Shown in pieces: positions 52,482-60,634 of a DNA stretch of 64,000 nucleotides. This stretch comes from Pseudoduganella dura (GTDB lineage Bacteria > Pseudomonadota > Gammaproteobacteria > Burkholderiales > Burkholderiaceae_D). A program made the position numbers and the translations under genes. The DNA lies in the NCBI RefSeq assembly GCF_009727155.1, contig NZ_WNWM01000002.1:1054001-1118000 (forward strand). Reading direction: 5' to 3'. Position 1 is the stretch's first letter. Every line of letters starts with the position of its first letter. The notes under the pieces were generated by a model that made no database searches, was not told the origin of the DNA, and saw only the letters and a program-made list of their open reading frames with translations.

Positions 52482-53516
52482 GTGAATAAATCCAACAAGA
52501 TCGCAATCGCCGCAGCCCTGCTGTGCGCTTCCTTTGCCGCCTCGGCGCAGGATACCGTCATCAATCCGAACTGGTACATCCAGCCGAGCGTGAACGCAAT
52601 GAAGCCCGACTCCGACTGGGCAACCGACAAGACCGGCTATGGCGGCGGCCTGAAGTTCGGTAAACCGATCTCGGAAAACTGGGATATCCAGGTGGGTTAC
52701 ACCTACGCCCGCTCCAGCGAGAATGGCGCGCGCTACCAGCAAGAAACGCTGGGTGCCGACTTCCTGTACCTGTTCTCGCGTAAGACGTTCCGTCCGTTCG
52801 TGCTGGTTGGCCTCGGCGCCCAGCGCGACAAGGAAAACCAGTTCCGCAGCCTGGCTGAACCGCACCGCACGTCGCCGTACGTGTCGGCCGGCCTGGGTTT
52901 CCAGTCCGTCATCAACGACCGCTGGTCGTTCCAGGCGGACGTGCGTAGCGTCTACGGCTTCATCGGCAGCGACGACTTCCGTCACGACCGCTCGAACAAC
53001 GTCTACGCGACCGTGGGCTTCAACTATGCGCTGGGCCCGACGCCTCAGCCGCCGGCACCGCCAGCCCCACCGGCACCAGTGGTCGAACCACCGGCACCGG
53101 TAACGCCGCCACCACCGCCACCACCGCCAGCACGCTTCGAGAAAGTGTCGATGTCGGCCACCGAACTGTTCGAGTTCAACAGCGCCAAGCTGCGCGGCGA
53201 CCAGCCGAAACTGGATGACGTGGCACGCGTGCTGAACGAGAACCCGAGCCTGACCGGCATCACGATCAGCGGCCACACCGACCGTATCGGTTCGGACAAG
53301 TACAACCAGACGCTGTCCGAGAAACGTGCCGCCGCCGCCAAGGAATACCTGGTTGGCAAGGGCATCGCCGCCGACCGCCTGACCACCGAAGGCAAGGGTG
53401 AATCCCAGCCGATCGTGCAGTGCGATAACAAGAAGCGCGCCGACCTGATCAAGTGCCTGGAACCGAACCGCCGCGTTGAAGTCGAGCAAATCACCATCGA
53501 ACGTCGCGTGAACTAA
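52482..53516 (+). CDS. ompA: OmpA-family outer-membrane protein
   Basis: 344 residues with a GTG start at 52482 and an AGGAG site at 52470-52474. A signal peptide (MNKSNKIAIAAALLCASFAA, cut after SAQ) precedes an eight-strand barrel (about 25-185). A Pro/Ala hinge (about 188-225) leads into the OmpA peptidoglycan-binding domain (ITISGHTDRIGSDKYNQTLS, LSEKRAAAAKEYLVGKGI) with a Cys pair (VQCDNKKRADLIKC). It links the outer membrane to the wall. A strong terminator follows. Confidence 0.95.
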   Translation: MNKSNKIAIAAALLCASFAASAQDTVINPNWYIQPSVNAMKPDSDWATDKTGYGGGLKFGKPISENWDIQVGYTYARSSENGARYQQETLGADFLYLFSRKTFRPFVLVGLGAQRDKENQFRSLAEPHRTSPYVSAGLGFQSVINDRWSFQADVRSVYGFIGSDDFRHDRSNNVYATVGFNYALGPTPQPPAPPAPPAPVVEPPAPVTPPPPPPPPARFEKVSMSATELFEFNSAKLRGDQPKLDDVARVLNENPSLTGITISGHTDRIGSDKYNQTLSEKRAAAAKEYLVGKGIAADRLTTEGKGESQPIVQCDNKKRADLIKCLEPNRRVEVEQITIERRVN

Positions 53517-53543
53517 GCACAAGCTGAGTATTCACTGACGTTA

Positions 53544-53573
53544 CAAAAAAGGGGCTTCGGCCCCTTTTTGTTT
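53544..53573 (+). terminator. Rho-independent terminator after ompA
   Basis: AAAAAGGGGC / GCCCCTTTTT with a TTCG tetraloop, then GTTT. A stable UUCG-loop stem with A/T flanks; it would work in both directions. Confidence 0.9.
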
Positions 53574-53587
53574 ATACGGAGCTAAAA

Positions 53588-54502
53588 ATGAACTGGAGAA
53601 AGTTTCCTCACGTCGCCAAGAAGATTCCCAGCCTGCTGTACTGCGCGCTGATGGAATGGTTCGATCACCGCGGCAGCAGCAAGGGTGCGGCGCTGGCGTT
53701 CTATACCCTGTTCTCGCTGGCGCCGATCCTGGTGCTCGTCATCGCGATTGCCGGCATCTTTTACGGCAAGGAAGCGGCCCAGGGTGAACTGTTCACCCAG
53801 CTGCGCGGGATGGTCGGCGCACAGGGCGCGGAAGCGATCCAGCTGATCCTCGCCGGCGCGCACAACGAGGAAGAAGGCAAGATCGCCACGATCATCGCCG
53901 GCGCCCTGCTGCTGTTCGGCGCCACCAGTGTGTTCGCCGAACTCAAGACCAGCCTGGACGAGATCTGGCAGCTGCCGCCGGTGACCGAGAACACCGTATG
54001 GGACACGATCCGCACCCGCCTGCTGTCGTTCGGCCTGGTGCTGTCGCTGGGGTTCCTGCTGTTGACATCGCTGGTCGTCAGCGCCGCGCTGGAAATCTTC
54101 GAGCGGTTCTGGAATCGCTACTGGCCGGATGCGACGATGATCGTGTCGGTCCTGAACCAGAGCATCAGCTTCCTCGTGATCGCCACGATGTTCGGCGTGA
54201 TCTACAAGCTGCTGCCGCGCATCCAGCTGACCTGGCCGGACGTCATCATCGGCGCGCTGGGCACCGCGGTGATGTTCATGATCGGCAAGTTCGGTATCGG
54301 CGCGTACATCGGCAACAGCGGCGTGGCCAGCAGCTTCGGCGCCGCCGGCTCCACGATCGCCCTGCTGCTGTGGGTGTATTACTCGGCGCAGATCTTCTTC
54401 CTGGGCGCCGAATTCGCCCGGCAATACGCACTGCAGATCGGCAGCCTGAAGCACCATCCGCGCGATGAGCAGGGCAAGTTGAAGGTCGCGGGGAAGAAGT
54501 AA
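53588..54502 (+). CDS. yihY: YihY/virulence factor BrkB family inner-membrane protein
   Basis: 304 residues with six membrane helices (ALAFYTLFSLAPILVLVIAI, LLFGATSVFAELKTSLDEIW, LLSFGLVLSLGFLLLTSLVV and others). SSKGAALAFYTLFSLAP and TLIALLLWVYYS-like (STIALLLWVYYSAQIFFLGA) are family marks. The family was once called ribonuclease BN but that activity belongs elsewhere; its transport role is unproven. It starts 15 bp after the ompA terminator, using a weak upstream site, so it has its own promoter or read-through. Confidence 0.9.
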   Translation: MNWRKFPHVAKKIPSLLYCALMEWFDHRGSSKGAALAFYTLFSLAPILVLVIAIAGIFYGKEAAQGELFTQLRGMVGAQGAEAIQLILAGAHNEEEGKIATIIAGALLLFGATSVFAELKTSLDEIWQLPPVTENTVWDTIRTRLLSFGLVLSLGFLLLTSLVVSAALEIFERFWNRYWPDATMIVSVLNQSISFLVIATMFGVIYKLLPRIQLTWPDVIIGALGTAVMFMIGKFGIGAYIGNSGVASSFGAAGSTIALLLWVYYSAQIFFLGAEFARQYALQIGSLKHHPRDEQGKLKVAGKK

Positions 54503-54533
54503 CTACCCTGCCCGCGTTGCATGCCAGTCCCCT

Positions 54534-54806
54534 GGTGTCAGGCACCAGGGGGTCAGGCAGCTACCGTTCAGGCCGTGTCACATTGGTGCCAGGCACCAGG
54601 GGGACATGCAGCTACCGTTCAGGCCATGTCACATTGGTGCCAGGCACTAGGGGGACATGCAGCTACCGCCCAGGCCGTGTCACATTGGTGCCAGGCACCA
54701 GGGGGACGGGCAGCTACCGACCAAGCCGTGTCACATTGGTGCCAGGCACCAGGGGGACATGCAGCTACCGCCCAGGCCCTGTCACATTGGTGTCAGGCAC
54801 CAGGGG
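54534..54806. repeat. 51-bp tandem repeat array with internal palindromes
   Basis: Five full units start at 54534, 54585, 54636, 54687 and 54738, with a partial sixth from 54789. Each unit opens with a near-perfect palindrome (TGGTGCCAGGCACCA type), then AGGGGGACATGCAGCTACCG and GTGTCACATT. 51 is divisible by 3, so several frames stay open without being genes. It sits between the convergent yihY and AI-2E transporter genes. Confidence 0.95.
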
Positions 54807-54847
54807 ACTGGCAGCGGTGATACGAGCTCATCTTCAGCAACGACACC

Positions 54848-56083
54848 CTACTCGCCGAGCAGCTCCGCCACGACTTCCATCCCCTCCACCCGCTCGGCCA
54901 CGACCTTGACGATCACGATCACGGGCACCCCGAGCAGCAGGCCCCATACGCCCCACAGCCAGCCCCAGAACAGCAGGCTGACGAACACGGCGGCGGCGTT
55001 CATGCGGGCGATGCGGCCGGTCATCCAGGTGGTCACGAAGGTGCCGACCAGCGTGGCGATGCCAAGCGAAGCGCTTGTAACGAGCAGCACCATCTGCAGC
55101 GATTCGAACTGCAGGAACGCCACCAGGCCGGTGGCGCTGGTGATCAGCAGCGGGCCGAAATACGGCATGATGTGCAGCAGGCCGGCCACGATGGCCCAGG
55201 CACCGGCGTTTTCCAGGCCGATGGCGCGCAGTGCGATCCACATCAGGAACGCGAGCAGCACGTTGGTAACCAGCAGCATGAACATGTAGGCCTGGATCGA
55301 CGTGTTGATGTCTTCCAGGATATGGACGGTGATTTTCTTTTTCGACAGCGACGGGCCGGTGAGCTTGACCAGCTTGCGCTTGAACGTGTCGCCCGACAGC
55401 AGCAGGAAGAACACGAGGAAGATCACCATCGTGCCCTGGCTGAGGAAGCCGACCAGCCCGCGCGCGCTGACCCAGACCCAATCCATCACGCGGATGCCGC
55501 CGGCGGATGCCCCGGCGGCGCTGGCGGTCGCGACCTCCTGCTGCCGCCCGCCGGTGACGGCCACCACGGCTTCCTGCTGCCGTTTCGCCGCGCGGCGCGC
55601 GCTGCTGCCCGCGGTGGCCTGCTCGATCTCGTTGGCCACGGCCTGGATGCGCGACAGCGCACTGGTGCCCGAACCGGTGGTGGAGGCCAGCAGCCGGGAA
55701 AGCTTATGGGTGATCGTCGGGAGTTCTTCGACAATGTTCTGGAATTCGCCGTGCACCTTGTCGATGACGACGATGGCGCCGCCGAAGATCGCGGCGGTCA
55801 CGAGCGTGGCACCGATGATGCGCTTGATGCGGATGCGTTCCAGCCAGTTGACGAGGGGATTGAGCGTGTAGGCGATGAAAATCCCCAATAACAGGGGAAC
55901 GAGGAAATTCTTGCCCCACTGGAGCGCGTACAGGAAGGCGACAGTGGCGATGATGCCCAGTGCCATCCCTTTCGCATGCACGTGCATTGGGAGTTGCAGT
56001 TTGGACGCGTGCTCGCCGCCGTCCACTGATACGGGTTCAGCCGGCGGGGCCGGCTGTTGGGAAACGATATGCGGACGGTCCAT
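54848..56083 (-). CDS. AI-2E/PerM family membrane transporter
   Basis: 411 residues, start 56083. About eight helices, including FLYALQWGKNFLVPLLLGIF, VSARGLVGFLSQGTMVIFLV, AYMFMLLVTNVLLAFLMWIA and PYFGPLLITSATGLVAF. An extra charged loop (about 155-195, SSARRAAKRQQEAVVAVTGG) lies between helices. The family exports or imports varied substrates; autoinducer-2 is only one suggestion. It is convergent with yihY across the 51-bp array. Confidence 0.88.
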   Translation of the reverse strand: MDRPHIVSQQPAPPAEPVSVDGGEHASKLQLPMHVHAKGMALGIIATVAFLYALQWGKNFLVPLLLGIFIAYTLNPLVNWLERIRIKRIIGATLVTAAIFGGAIVVIDKVHGEFQNIVEELPTITHKLSRLLASTTGSGTSALSRIQAVANEIEQATAGSSARRAAKRQQEAVVAVTGGRQQEVATASAAGASAGGIRVMDWVWVSARGLVGFLSQGTMVIFLVFFLLLSGDTFKRKLVKLTGPSLSKKKITVHILEDINTSIQAYMFMLLVTNVLLAFLMWIALRAIGLENAGAWAIVAGLLHIMPYFGPLLITSATGLVAFLQFESLQMVLLVTSASLGIATLVGTFVTTWMTGRIARMNAAAVFVSLLFWGWLWGVWGLLLGVPVIVIVKVVAERVEGMEVVAELLGE

Positions 56084-56135
56084 CCTTGCGCCGCGGCCGG
56101 TGCCGATCCGGTGGGACGGACCGGCCGCGTTCCGG

Positions 56136-56450
56136 TTACTTGACGCGGATATCGTTCTTGACCGACTTCACGCCCTTCACGCCGCGGGCGATTTCGCCGG
56201 CCTTGGTGATGTCGCCTGGCTGGGCCACGAAACCGGACAGCTGCACGGTACCCTTGAAGGTTTCCACGTTGATTTCGGTGGCTTTCAGGGTCGGCTCGTT
56301 GAAGATGGACGACTTCACCTTGGTGGTGATGACAGCGTCGTCGACATATTCGCCGGTACCTTCCTTGGTGGCCGAGCCGGCGCAGCCGACAACGGTCATC
56401 ATGGTGGCGGCGGCGAATACGGCGGTGGCGATTTTCTGAGCGATCTTCAT
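56136..56450 (-). CDS. BON-domain lipoprotein
   Basis: 104 residues. Lipobox VVGCAG (Cys23). A single BON domain follows (YVDDAVITTKVKSSIFNEPT, INVETFKGTVQLSGFVAQPG, VKGVKSVKNDIRVK). BON domains bind phospholipid or support envelope integrity in osmotic stress (OsmY/BamE-like context). It is the shorter paralogue of the BON gene at 63099. Monocistronic. Confidence 0.9.
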   Translation of the reverse strand: MKIAQKIATAVFAAATMMTVVGCAGSATKEGTGEYVDDAVITTKVKSSIFNEPTLKATEINVETFKGTVQLSGFVAQPGDITKAGEIARGVKGVKSVKNDIRVK

Positions 56451-56524
56451 ATGATTCTCCTTCTTCGTGTGGTCAAAATGCCCGGGAACGAGCTTGGGTC
56501 CAGCGATTACGAATCAATAACCGA

Positions 56525-57061
56525 TCAGTAACCGAACTGGGATTTCGCAGCCGAGACACACTGGTCTTTGGCCGTGCCGGCCAGGGCGTCGCATTTTTCC
56601 GCGGCGACCTTGTACTCGGCGATTCGTTTATCTTCTCGCGCATCGCTGCGCGCCTCGATGACTTTCTTGTCAGCCTTCGCATCGGCCAGCGCTGTGGTGC
56701 GGCTGGCTTTTGCCCGCTCCACGCACACATCGCGCTCATTGCCGGTCAACGCGGCGCAACGGGCACGGTCCAGCGCGAAGTCGGCATTGGCGATATCCAC
56801 CCGCGCCTTCGTGTAGGCCCGCAACGTGTTGCGGTACTGTGCCGTGGCATCGGCATCGGCGCGAACCCGCGCGGCCTTTGCCTCGGCGATGCAGACATCC
56901 TTCGGGTTGCCCGCGATGCCGTCACAGCGGCTACGCGCAGCCTTGTACTCGGCCGCCGCGGCAGCCTTGGCATTCTCATACAGCGCTTTTGCTTCCGGTG
57001 TGGCCGCCGTGGCGGCGGCACTCATGCACAGGAGCAGCGCGGCGATCCAGCCCGTCTTCAT
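56525..57061 (-). CDS. Exported helical protein with three Cys-pair repeats
   Basis: 178 residues from the ATG at 57061, beginning a signal peptide (MKTGWIAALLLCMSAAATAA). The mature part holds three repeats of the form (R/K)C-D/A-x-(I/L)-x-G-(N/T)-x3-(V/Q)C: RCDGIAGNPKDVC, RCAALTGNERDVC and KCDALAGTAKDQC, each followed by an Ala-rich helix. Each Cys pair could form a disulphide in a helical hairpin. The small protein at 58106 has a similar DCRKAAAGERAGC element. Family not named; likely periplasmic. It diverges from the glycine-zipper gene at 57252. Confidence 0.75.
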   Translation of the reverse strand: MKTGWIAALLLCMSAAATAATPEAKALYENAKAAAAAEYKAARSRCDGIAGNPKDVCIAEAKAARVRADADATAQYRNTLRAYTKARVDIANADFALDRARCAALTGNERDVCVERAKASRTTALADAKADKKVIEARSDAREDKRIAEYKVAAEKCDALAGTAKDQCVSAAKSQFGY

Positions 57062-57121
57062 GCTCTTGGCTCCATGCTTGTTTTCCATGCATGCAGTGTG
57101 CCCCAAACTGACTCCACGTTC

Positions 57122-57137
57122 TGTACGCTGGCGTACA
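57122..57137. promoter_or_regulatory. Palindromic operator candidate between divergent genes
   Basis: TGTACGC-TG-GCGTACA, 7-bp perfect arms with a 2-bp spacer, 60 bp upstream of the Cys-repeat gene and 115 bp upstream of the glycine-zipper gene. The symmetry suits a dimeric regulator. Confidence 0.4.
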
Positions 57138-57251
57138 TTGGGTGCAACTTTTACAACAAATAGCCACTCGACGGGACAGGGTGCGGCATCGCACAGACCC
57201 CTGCCGCGCAGCAGGACTAATCTGGCGTCACATCTTTCGGGAGGACTGAAC

Positions 57252-57695
57252 ATGAAACCCACTCACGCCTTGAGCGCAGCAATGGTCGTGGTCTCACTGC
57301 TGACTGCGGGCTGCGCCAGCAATTACCCCACGGGCACCAACTATTCGACCCAGGCCGATTCTTCCACCTACGGCACGATCGAGAATATCCAGGTCGTGCG
57401 CGTGGATCCCGCCACCAGCGGTGCCGGCGCGGTAGCCGGCGGCCTGGTCGGTGCCCTGGTCGGCAACCAGATCGGTTCGGGCGGCGGCCGTACGGCGGCC
57501 ACGGCGGCCGGCGCGATCGGCGGCGCCGTCGTCGGCAACCAGATCGAATCGAACCGCAATGCCCCGCATGACATGTACCAGATCAGCATCCGCCTCGACA
57601 ACGGCGATTACCGCACCGTGAACCAGGACAGCGCATATGACCTGCGCGTGGGCAGCCGGGTGCGCATGGTCGACGGGCGCGTGTATCGGTATTGA
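57252..57695 (+). CDS. Glycine-zipper 2TM-domain lipoprotein (SlyB/Pcp-like)
   Basis: 147 residues. Lipobox LLTAGCAS. A glycine zipper (GAGAVAGGLVGALVGNQIG, TAATAAGAIGGAVVGNQIE) is followed by a C-terminal strand domain (YQISIRLDNGDYRTVNQD, LRVGSRVRMVDGRVYRY), as in SlyB/YcfJ-like outer-membrane proteins. ATG at 57252 after a GGGAGG site. Its final codons begin a 13-bp tandem repeat that continues past the stop. Confidence 0.88.
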   Translation: MKPTHALSAAMVVVSLLTAGCASNYPTGTNYSTQADSSTYGTIENIQVVRVDPATSGAGAVAGGLVGALVGNQIGSGGGRTAATAAGAIGGAVVGNQIESNRNAPHDMYQISIRLDNGDYRTVNQDSAYDLRVGSRVRMVDGRVYRY

Positions 57696-57751
57696 TGCCC
57701 GGTATTGATGCCCGGTATTGATGCCCGGTATTGATGCCCGGTATTGATGCC
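57688..57751 (+). repeat. 13-bp tandem repeat starting inside the gene's last codons
   Basis: Five copies of GGTATTGATGCCC (57688, 57701, 57714, 57727 and a final 12-bp copy at 57740). The first copy includes the terminal Tyr codon and the TGA stop of the glycine-zipper gene; the others lie downstream. Confidence 0.95.
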
Positions 57752-57900
57752 AGGAATAAATGCCCGTCTTCATTCGCGTCATCGCGGCGCGTTACGGGTT
57801 TGCAACATAAGACGCGGTTGCGATGCAGTGCGTCGTGCGCGGCGCGTTTGTTCCCGAGTGCCACGATTCACACCAATCTAAAATTTATAAGGAGTACCCC

Positions 57901-58053
57901 ATGGGCACCATTCTCTTGATCATTCTGGTTCTCGTCCTCATCGGCGCACTGCCGACCTGGCCGCACAGCAAGAACTGGGGTTATGCCCCGAGCGGGCTGG
58001 CTGGCCTGATCGTGGTGGTCCTGCTGATCATGTTGTTGACAGGCAGGCTGTAA
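57901..58053 (+). CDS. DUF3309 small membrane protein
   Basis: 50 residues: a single helix (TILLIILVLVLIGALPTWPH), a short Trp/Gly-rich loop (SKNWGYAPSG) and a second helix (GLAGLIVVVLLIMLL). This matches the DUF3309 family of small stress-linked membrane proteins. ATG at 57901 after an AAGGAG site (57889-57894). The next gene starts 52 bp on, so they may be co-transcribed. Confidence 0.9.
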   Translation: MGTILLIILVLVLIGALPTWPHSKNWGYAPSGLAGLIVVVLLIMLLTGRL

Positions 58054-58105
58054 CGCAGCAGACGGGGCGCCGCAAGCGCCCCGTTTTCATTCCAGGAGCC
58101 ATCCC

Positions 58106-58474
58106 ATGAAAAAGATCATAAGCGGCATCCTGCTGGCCGCCAGCCTTGGCATCGCCGCCGGCGCCGCCTGTGCACAGAGCACGCCGCAAGGCGTGGCGCA
58201 ACACCAGCAACGGGAAATCGCCCGCGGCGAACCGGCACGCTGGCTGAAGGACGACGGTACCATGCAGGCCCAGCTCGCCACCAAGCGCAAGGAAATCGGC
58301 GCGGCACTGAACGAAGCGCTGAACGATTGCAGGAAAGCGGCAGCGGGCGAGCGCGCCGGCTGCGTGCGGCAGGCGCGCGAAACCTACCGGCAGGACATGG
58401 CCAACGTGAAGGAACTGGTGGCGCAGTCGAACACGATGGGCGGCGTACACGAAACCGCCGGCCCGTCGGAATAA
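58106..58474 (+). CDS. Small exported helical protein, unknown
   Basis: 122 residues, start 58106 with CCAGGAG. Signal peptide MKKIISGILLAASLGIAAGA cut near CAQS. The mature protein is charged and helical with a Cys pair (LNDCRKAAAGERAGCVRQAR) that recalls the Cys-pair repeat of the 56525 protein. Likely periplasmic. I do not recognise a named family. It may belong with DUF3309 in one transcript. Confidence 0.7.
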   Translation: MKKIISGILLAASLGIAAGAACAQSTPQGVAQHQQREIARGEPARWLKDDGTMQAQLATKRKEIGAALNEALNDCRKAAAGERAGCVRQARETYRQDMANVKELVAQSNTMGGVHETAGPSE

Positions 58475-58516
58475 GGGCCGCGGATACATGCGCAAAGCCG
58501 GCGCCGGGCCTTGCGT

Positions 58517-59716
58517 TCAGCGTGCCGGCTCCTTGGCGCCCAGCGGCAGCTGCACCGCGCCGGTGGCCGGCGAATCGGGCAGCGGCGGCAGTTCGTGCAC
58601 CACCAGCGGCGTATCTTCCGAAACGAAGGCGAGCCAGCCGGCCGCGCCGATCGCGCGCTGCGCATCGGCATAACCCTGGCTCCAGCGCCATTGCACGGAG
58701 CCCTGCGAAAAATTGATGTCCTTGAGCGGCATGTGCCAGTCGTGGCCGGCATACGGTATGCGCACCACGTGCAGCGTCGTGTCGCAACCGAGATCGGCCA
58801 GGTCGCGCGCATGTTGCGCGGTGTGCTGCTGCGGCGGCATCGATGCATACAGCTCGCGCAGCTTTTGCTGCAACCGCCGCACTTTCACGTAATCGTCCAG
58901 GTGGCGCTGCGAGCGCGATGCGAACGTCACGTCTTTCTGCCGTGTCTGTACTTCTTCGAGCGTATCGGGTTCCGGCCCCTGCGCGCTCCACAGGTCGACC
59001 ATGAAGCACAGCGTGTCGACCGGACGCCGGGTGTCGTCGAGCACGGTCTGCAGCGGCGTGTTCGAGTACAGGCCGCCATCCCAGTACAGCTCGCCATCGA
59101 TGCGCACGGCAGGGAAACCCGGCGGCAGCGCGCCGCTGGCGCGGATATGATCGGCGGTGATGCGGCCGGGGTCGAGGCTGTCGAAGCTGACGAGGTCGCC
59201 GTTCGCGACGCGCAGTGCGTTGACGGTCAGCCGCATGCCCTCCGGACTGTTCAGCACATCGAAGTCGACCAGTTCCTCGAGGGTGGCCGTCAGTTCATCC
59301 GTATCGTAATAGCTGGCCTGCTCGGCCGGCACCGACATGCCGAACGCGAATGGATTGAACGTGCGCGGGCGGAAGAAACCGCGCACGCCGGAAATCATCG
59401 CATGCAGCGTCGACAGGCGGATGTTCTGCCGGCGCTGGGCAGCCGTCATCCACTTCGGATCGTAAGGATCGCGTTGCGACATGCGCTGCCAGAACTCCCT
59501 GATGCGCCGCAGCCGGTCTTCCTGGCGATTGCCGGCCAGCAGCGCGGCATTGATCGCACCGATCGACGTGCCCACCACCCAGTCCGGCGCGAGCCCGTGT
59601 TCGTGCAGCGCCTCGTAGACGCCGGCCTGGTAAGCGCCCAGCGCTCCCCCGCCCTGCAACACCAGCACCACACGCATGCCGTTCGGGTTCAGCGGATGGC
59701 TGTCGGAATCGCTCAA
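58517..59716 (-). CDS. Patatin-like phospholipase
   Basis: 399 residues using a TTG start at 59716 that has GGAGGT just upstream; the later ATG at 59677 has no ribosome site. The patatin motifs are intact: glycine loop LQGGGALGAYQAGV, nucleophile Ser in VVGTSIGAINAALL and the catalytic Asp in WDGGLYSNTPLQ. It acts as a lipid acyl hydrolase. No signal peptide is seen. It is convergent with the small exported gene and lies downstream of a terminator that ends the yqjD-like operon. Confidence 0.9.
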   Translation of the reverse strand: MSDSDSHPLNPNGMRVVLVLQGGGALGAYQAGVYEALHEHGLAPDWVVGTSIGAINAALLAGNRQEDRLRRIREFWQRMSQRDPYDPKWMTAAQRRQNIRLSTLHAMISGVRGFFRPRTFNPFAFGMSVPAEQASYYDTDELTATLEELVDFDVLNSPEGMRLTVNALRVANGDLVSFDSLDPGRITADHIRASGALPPGFPAVRIDGELYWDGGLYSNTPLQTVLDDTRRPVDTLCFMVDLWSAQGPEPDTLEEVQTRQKDVTFASRSQRHLDDYVKVRRLQQKLRELYASMPPQQHTAQHARDLADLGCDTTLHVVRIPYAGHDWHMPLKDINFSQGSVQWRWSQGYADAQRAIGAAGWLAFVSEDTPLVVHELPPLPDSPATGAVQLPLGAKEPAR

Positions 59717-59775
59717 GTCGCACCTCCGGGAATTGTTGAAGACATCGGCGATCATTGTAGCGCGTCGTTGCAAAC

Positions 59776-59807
59776 CATAAAAAAACGCCGCGGATGTCCG
59801 CGGCGTT
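59776..59807 (-). terminator. Rho-independent terminator of the yqjD-like operon
   Basis: Read on the minus strand: stem AACGCCGCGGA / TCCGCGGCGTT (59784-59807, loop of 2) followed by a run of T (the A-run at about 59778-59785 on plus). It lies 22 bp after the stop of the yqjK-like gene. Confidence 0.9.
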
Positions 59808-59828
59808 CCGTTGCGAAGCAGGCGCGCG

Positions 59829-60212
59829 TTACAGCGAACCGCTTTGCTTGCGCTTGTAGATCCATGCGCCAACCGCGGCCAGCACGGCGCCCACGCCGAT
59901 GGCCGGTTTGACGAGGCGCTTGCGCGAGATGAACGAGCCCACCGACATGGCGATCGGCATGATCGTCTTGTAGTTGGCCAGCAGCGCGCCCGCGCCGCCC
60001 GCCGCCGCGGTACCGCCGATGACGCCGGCCAGGCGCGTCTGCACCGTGCCGACCGCCAGGTCGACCGCGCTATGCAACAGCACCTCGGGATGCAGGGCCT
60101 GCGCGATATTGTGCTTGCCGGCCAGTATGCCAAGACGGTACATCTCGCCTTCCTTGATCAGCCGGGCCTTCGTGGCGCCAAGCACGGCCTTGCGTTGTTC
60201 CTTGTCGCTCAT
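59829..60212 (-). CDS. YqjK-position protein, unknown
   Basis: 127 residues. N-terminal basic helices (RKAVLGATKARLIKEGEMYR) and Ala/Gly-rich membrane-like stretches (LAGVIGGTAAAGGAGALLAN, IGVGAVLAAVGAWIYKR). It is the third gene after the DUF883 and YqjE-like genes, the position YqjK holds in E. coli, although sequence similarity to YqjK cannot be judged here. Start 60212 chosen over the longer frame because of fit to the gap. Ends just before a strong terminator. Confidence 0.72.
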   Translation of the reverse strand: MSDKEQRKAVLGATKARLIKEGEMYRLGILAGKHNIAQALHPEVLLHSAVDLAVGTVQTRLAGVIGGTAAAGGAGALLANYKTIMPIAMSVGSFISRKRLVKPAIGVGAVLAAVGAWIYKRKQSGSL

Positions 60213-60222
60213 CGCATTCCTT

Positions 60223-60612
60223 TCACAGCAGCATGTCGCGGTCGGCCTTGATTTCCGCCAGCGTCGCCGGCATCCCCAGGAAGCCGCCACGTATCAGCTT
60301 CATGGCCGATTTCACGAGGACGAACGCGAGCACGGCAAAGACCGCGGCAAGGATCAGCAGGATCTTCCAGCCCAGCGTTTCCCAGACAAGGAACACGAGC
60401 GTGGCGGTGCCGAAGGCGATTGCGAACCACGCGGCCAGGATGGCAAGTGCGAACAGCACCGCCAGCTTGACCAGGTGATCACGCACTTCCGACAGTTCCG
60501 CCAGCGCCAGTTCCACGCGGGACATGACGAGGCGCAGGGTGGTCTTGACGAGCCCGGACACCGAGCCTATCAGGCCGGGCGGGCGGGGCTCGGTGTGCTC
60601 GGAGTGTTCCAT
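60223..60612 (-). CDS. YqjE-like phage-holin-family membrane protein
   Basis: 129 residues with two adjacent helices (LAVLFALAILAAWFAIAFGT, ILLILAAVFAVLAFVLVKSA) between polar ends. Belongs to the holin-superfamily / DUF1469 group that follows YqjD in enterics. It starts 22 bp after the DUF883 gene, so same operon. Role unclear: membrane-associated stress response, not lysis. Confidence 0.85.
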   Translation of the reverse strand: MEHSEHTEPRPPGLIGSVSGLVKTTLRLVMSRVELALAELSEVRDHLVKLAVLFALAILAAWFAIAFGTATLVFLVWETLGWKILLILAAVFAVLAFVLVKSAMKLIRGGFLGMPATLAEIKADRDMLL

Positions 60613-60634
60613 AGCGATTCCCAGTCCCGGGCGT

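Noticed and set aside
54534..54806. CRISPR array
   Set aside because: Units follow each other directly without distinct spacers, the unit is 51 bp, and no cas genes are near.
54517..54909. Open frames across the 51-bp repeat array
   Set aside because: The period is divisible by three and free of stops, so several frames stay open. The predicted peptides are only the repeat translated and have no ribosome site.
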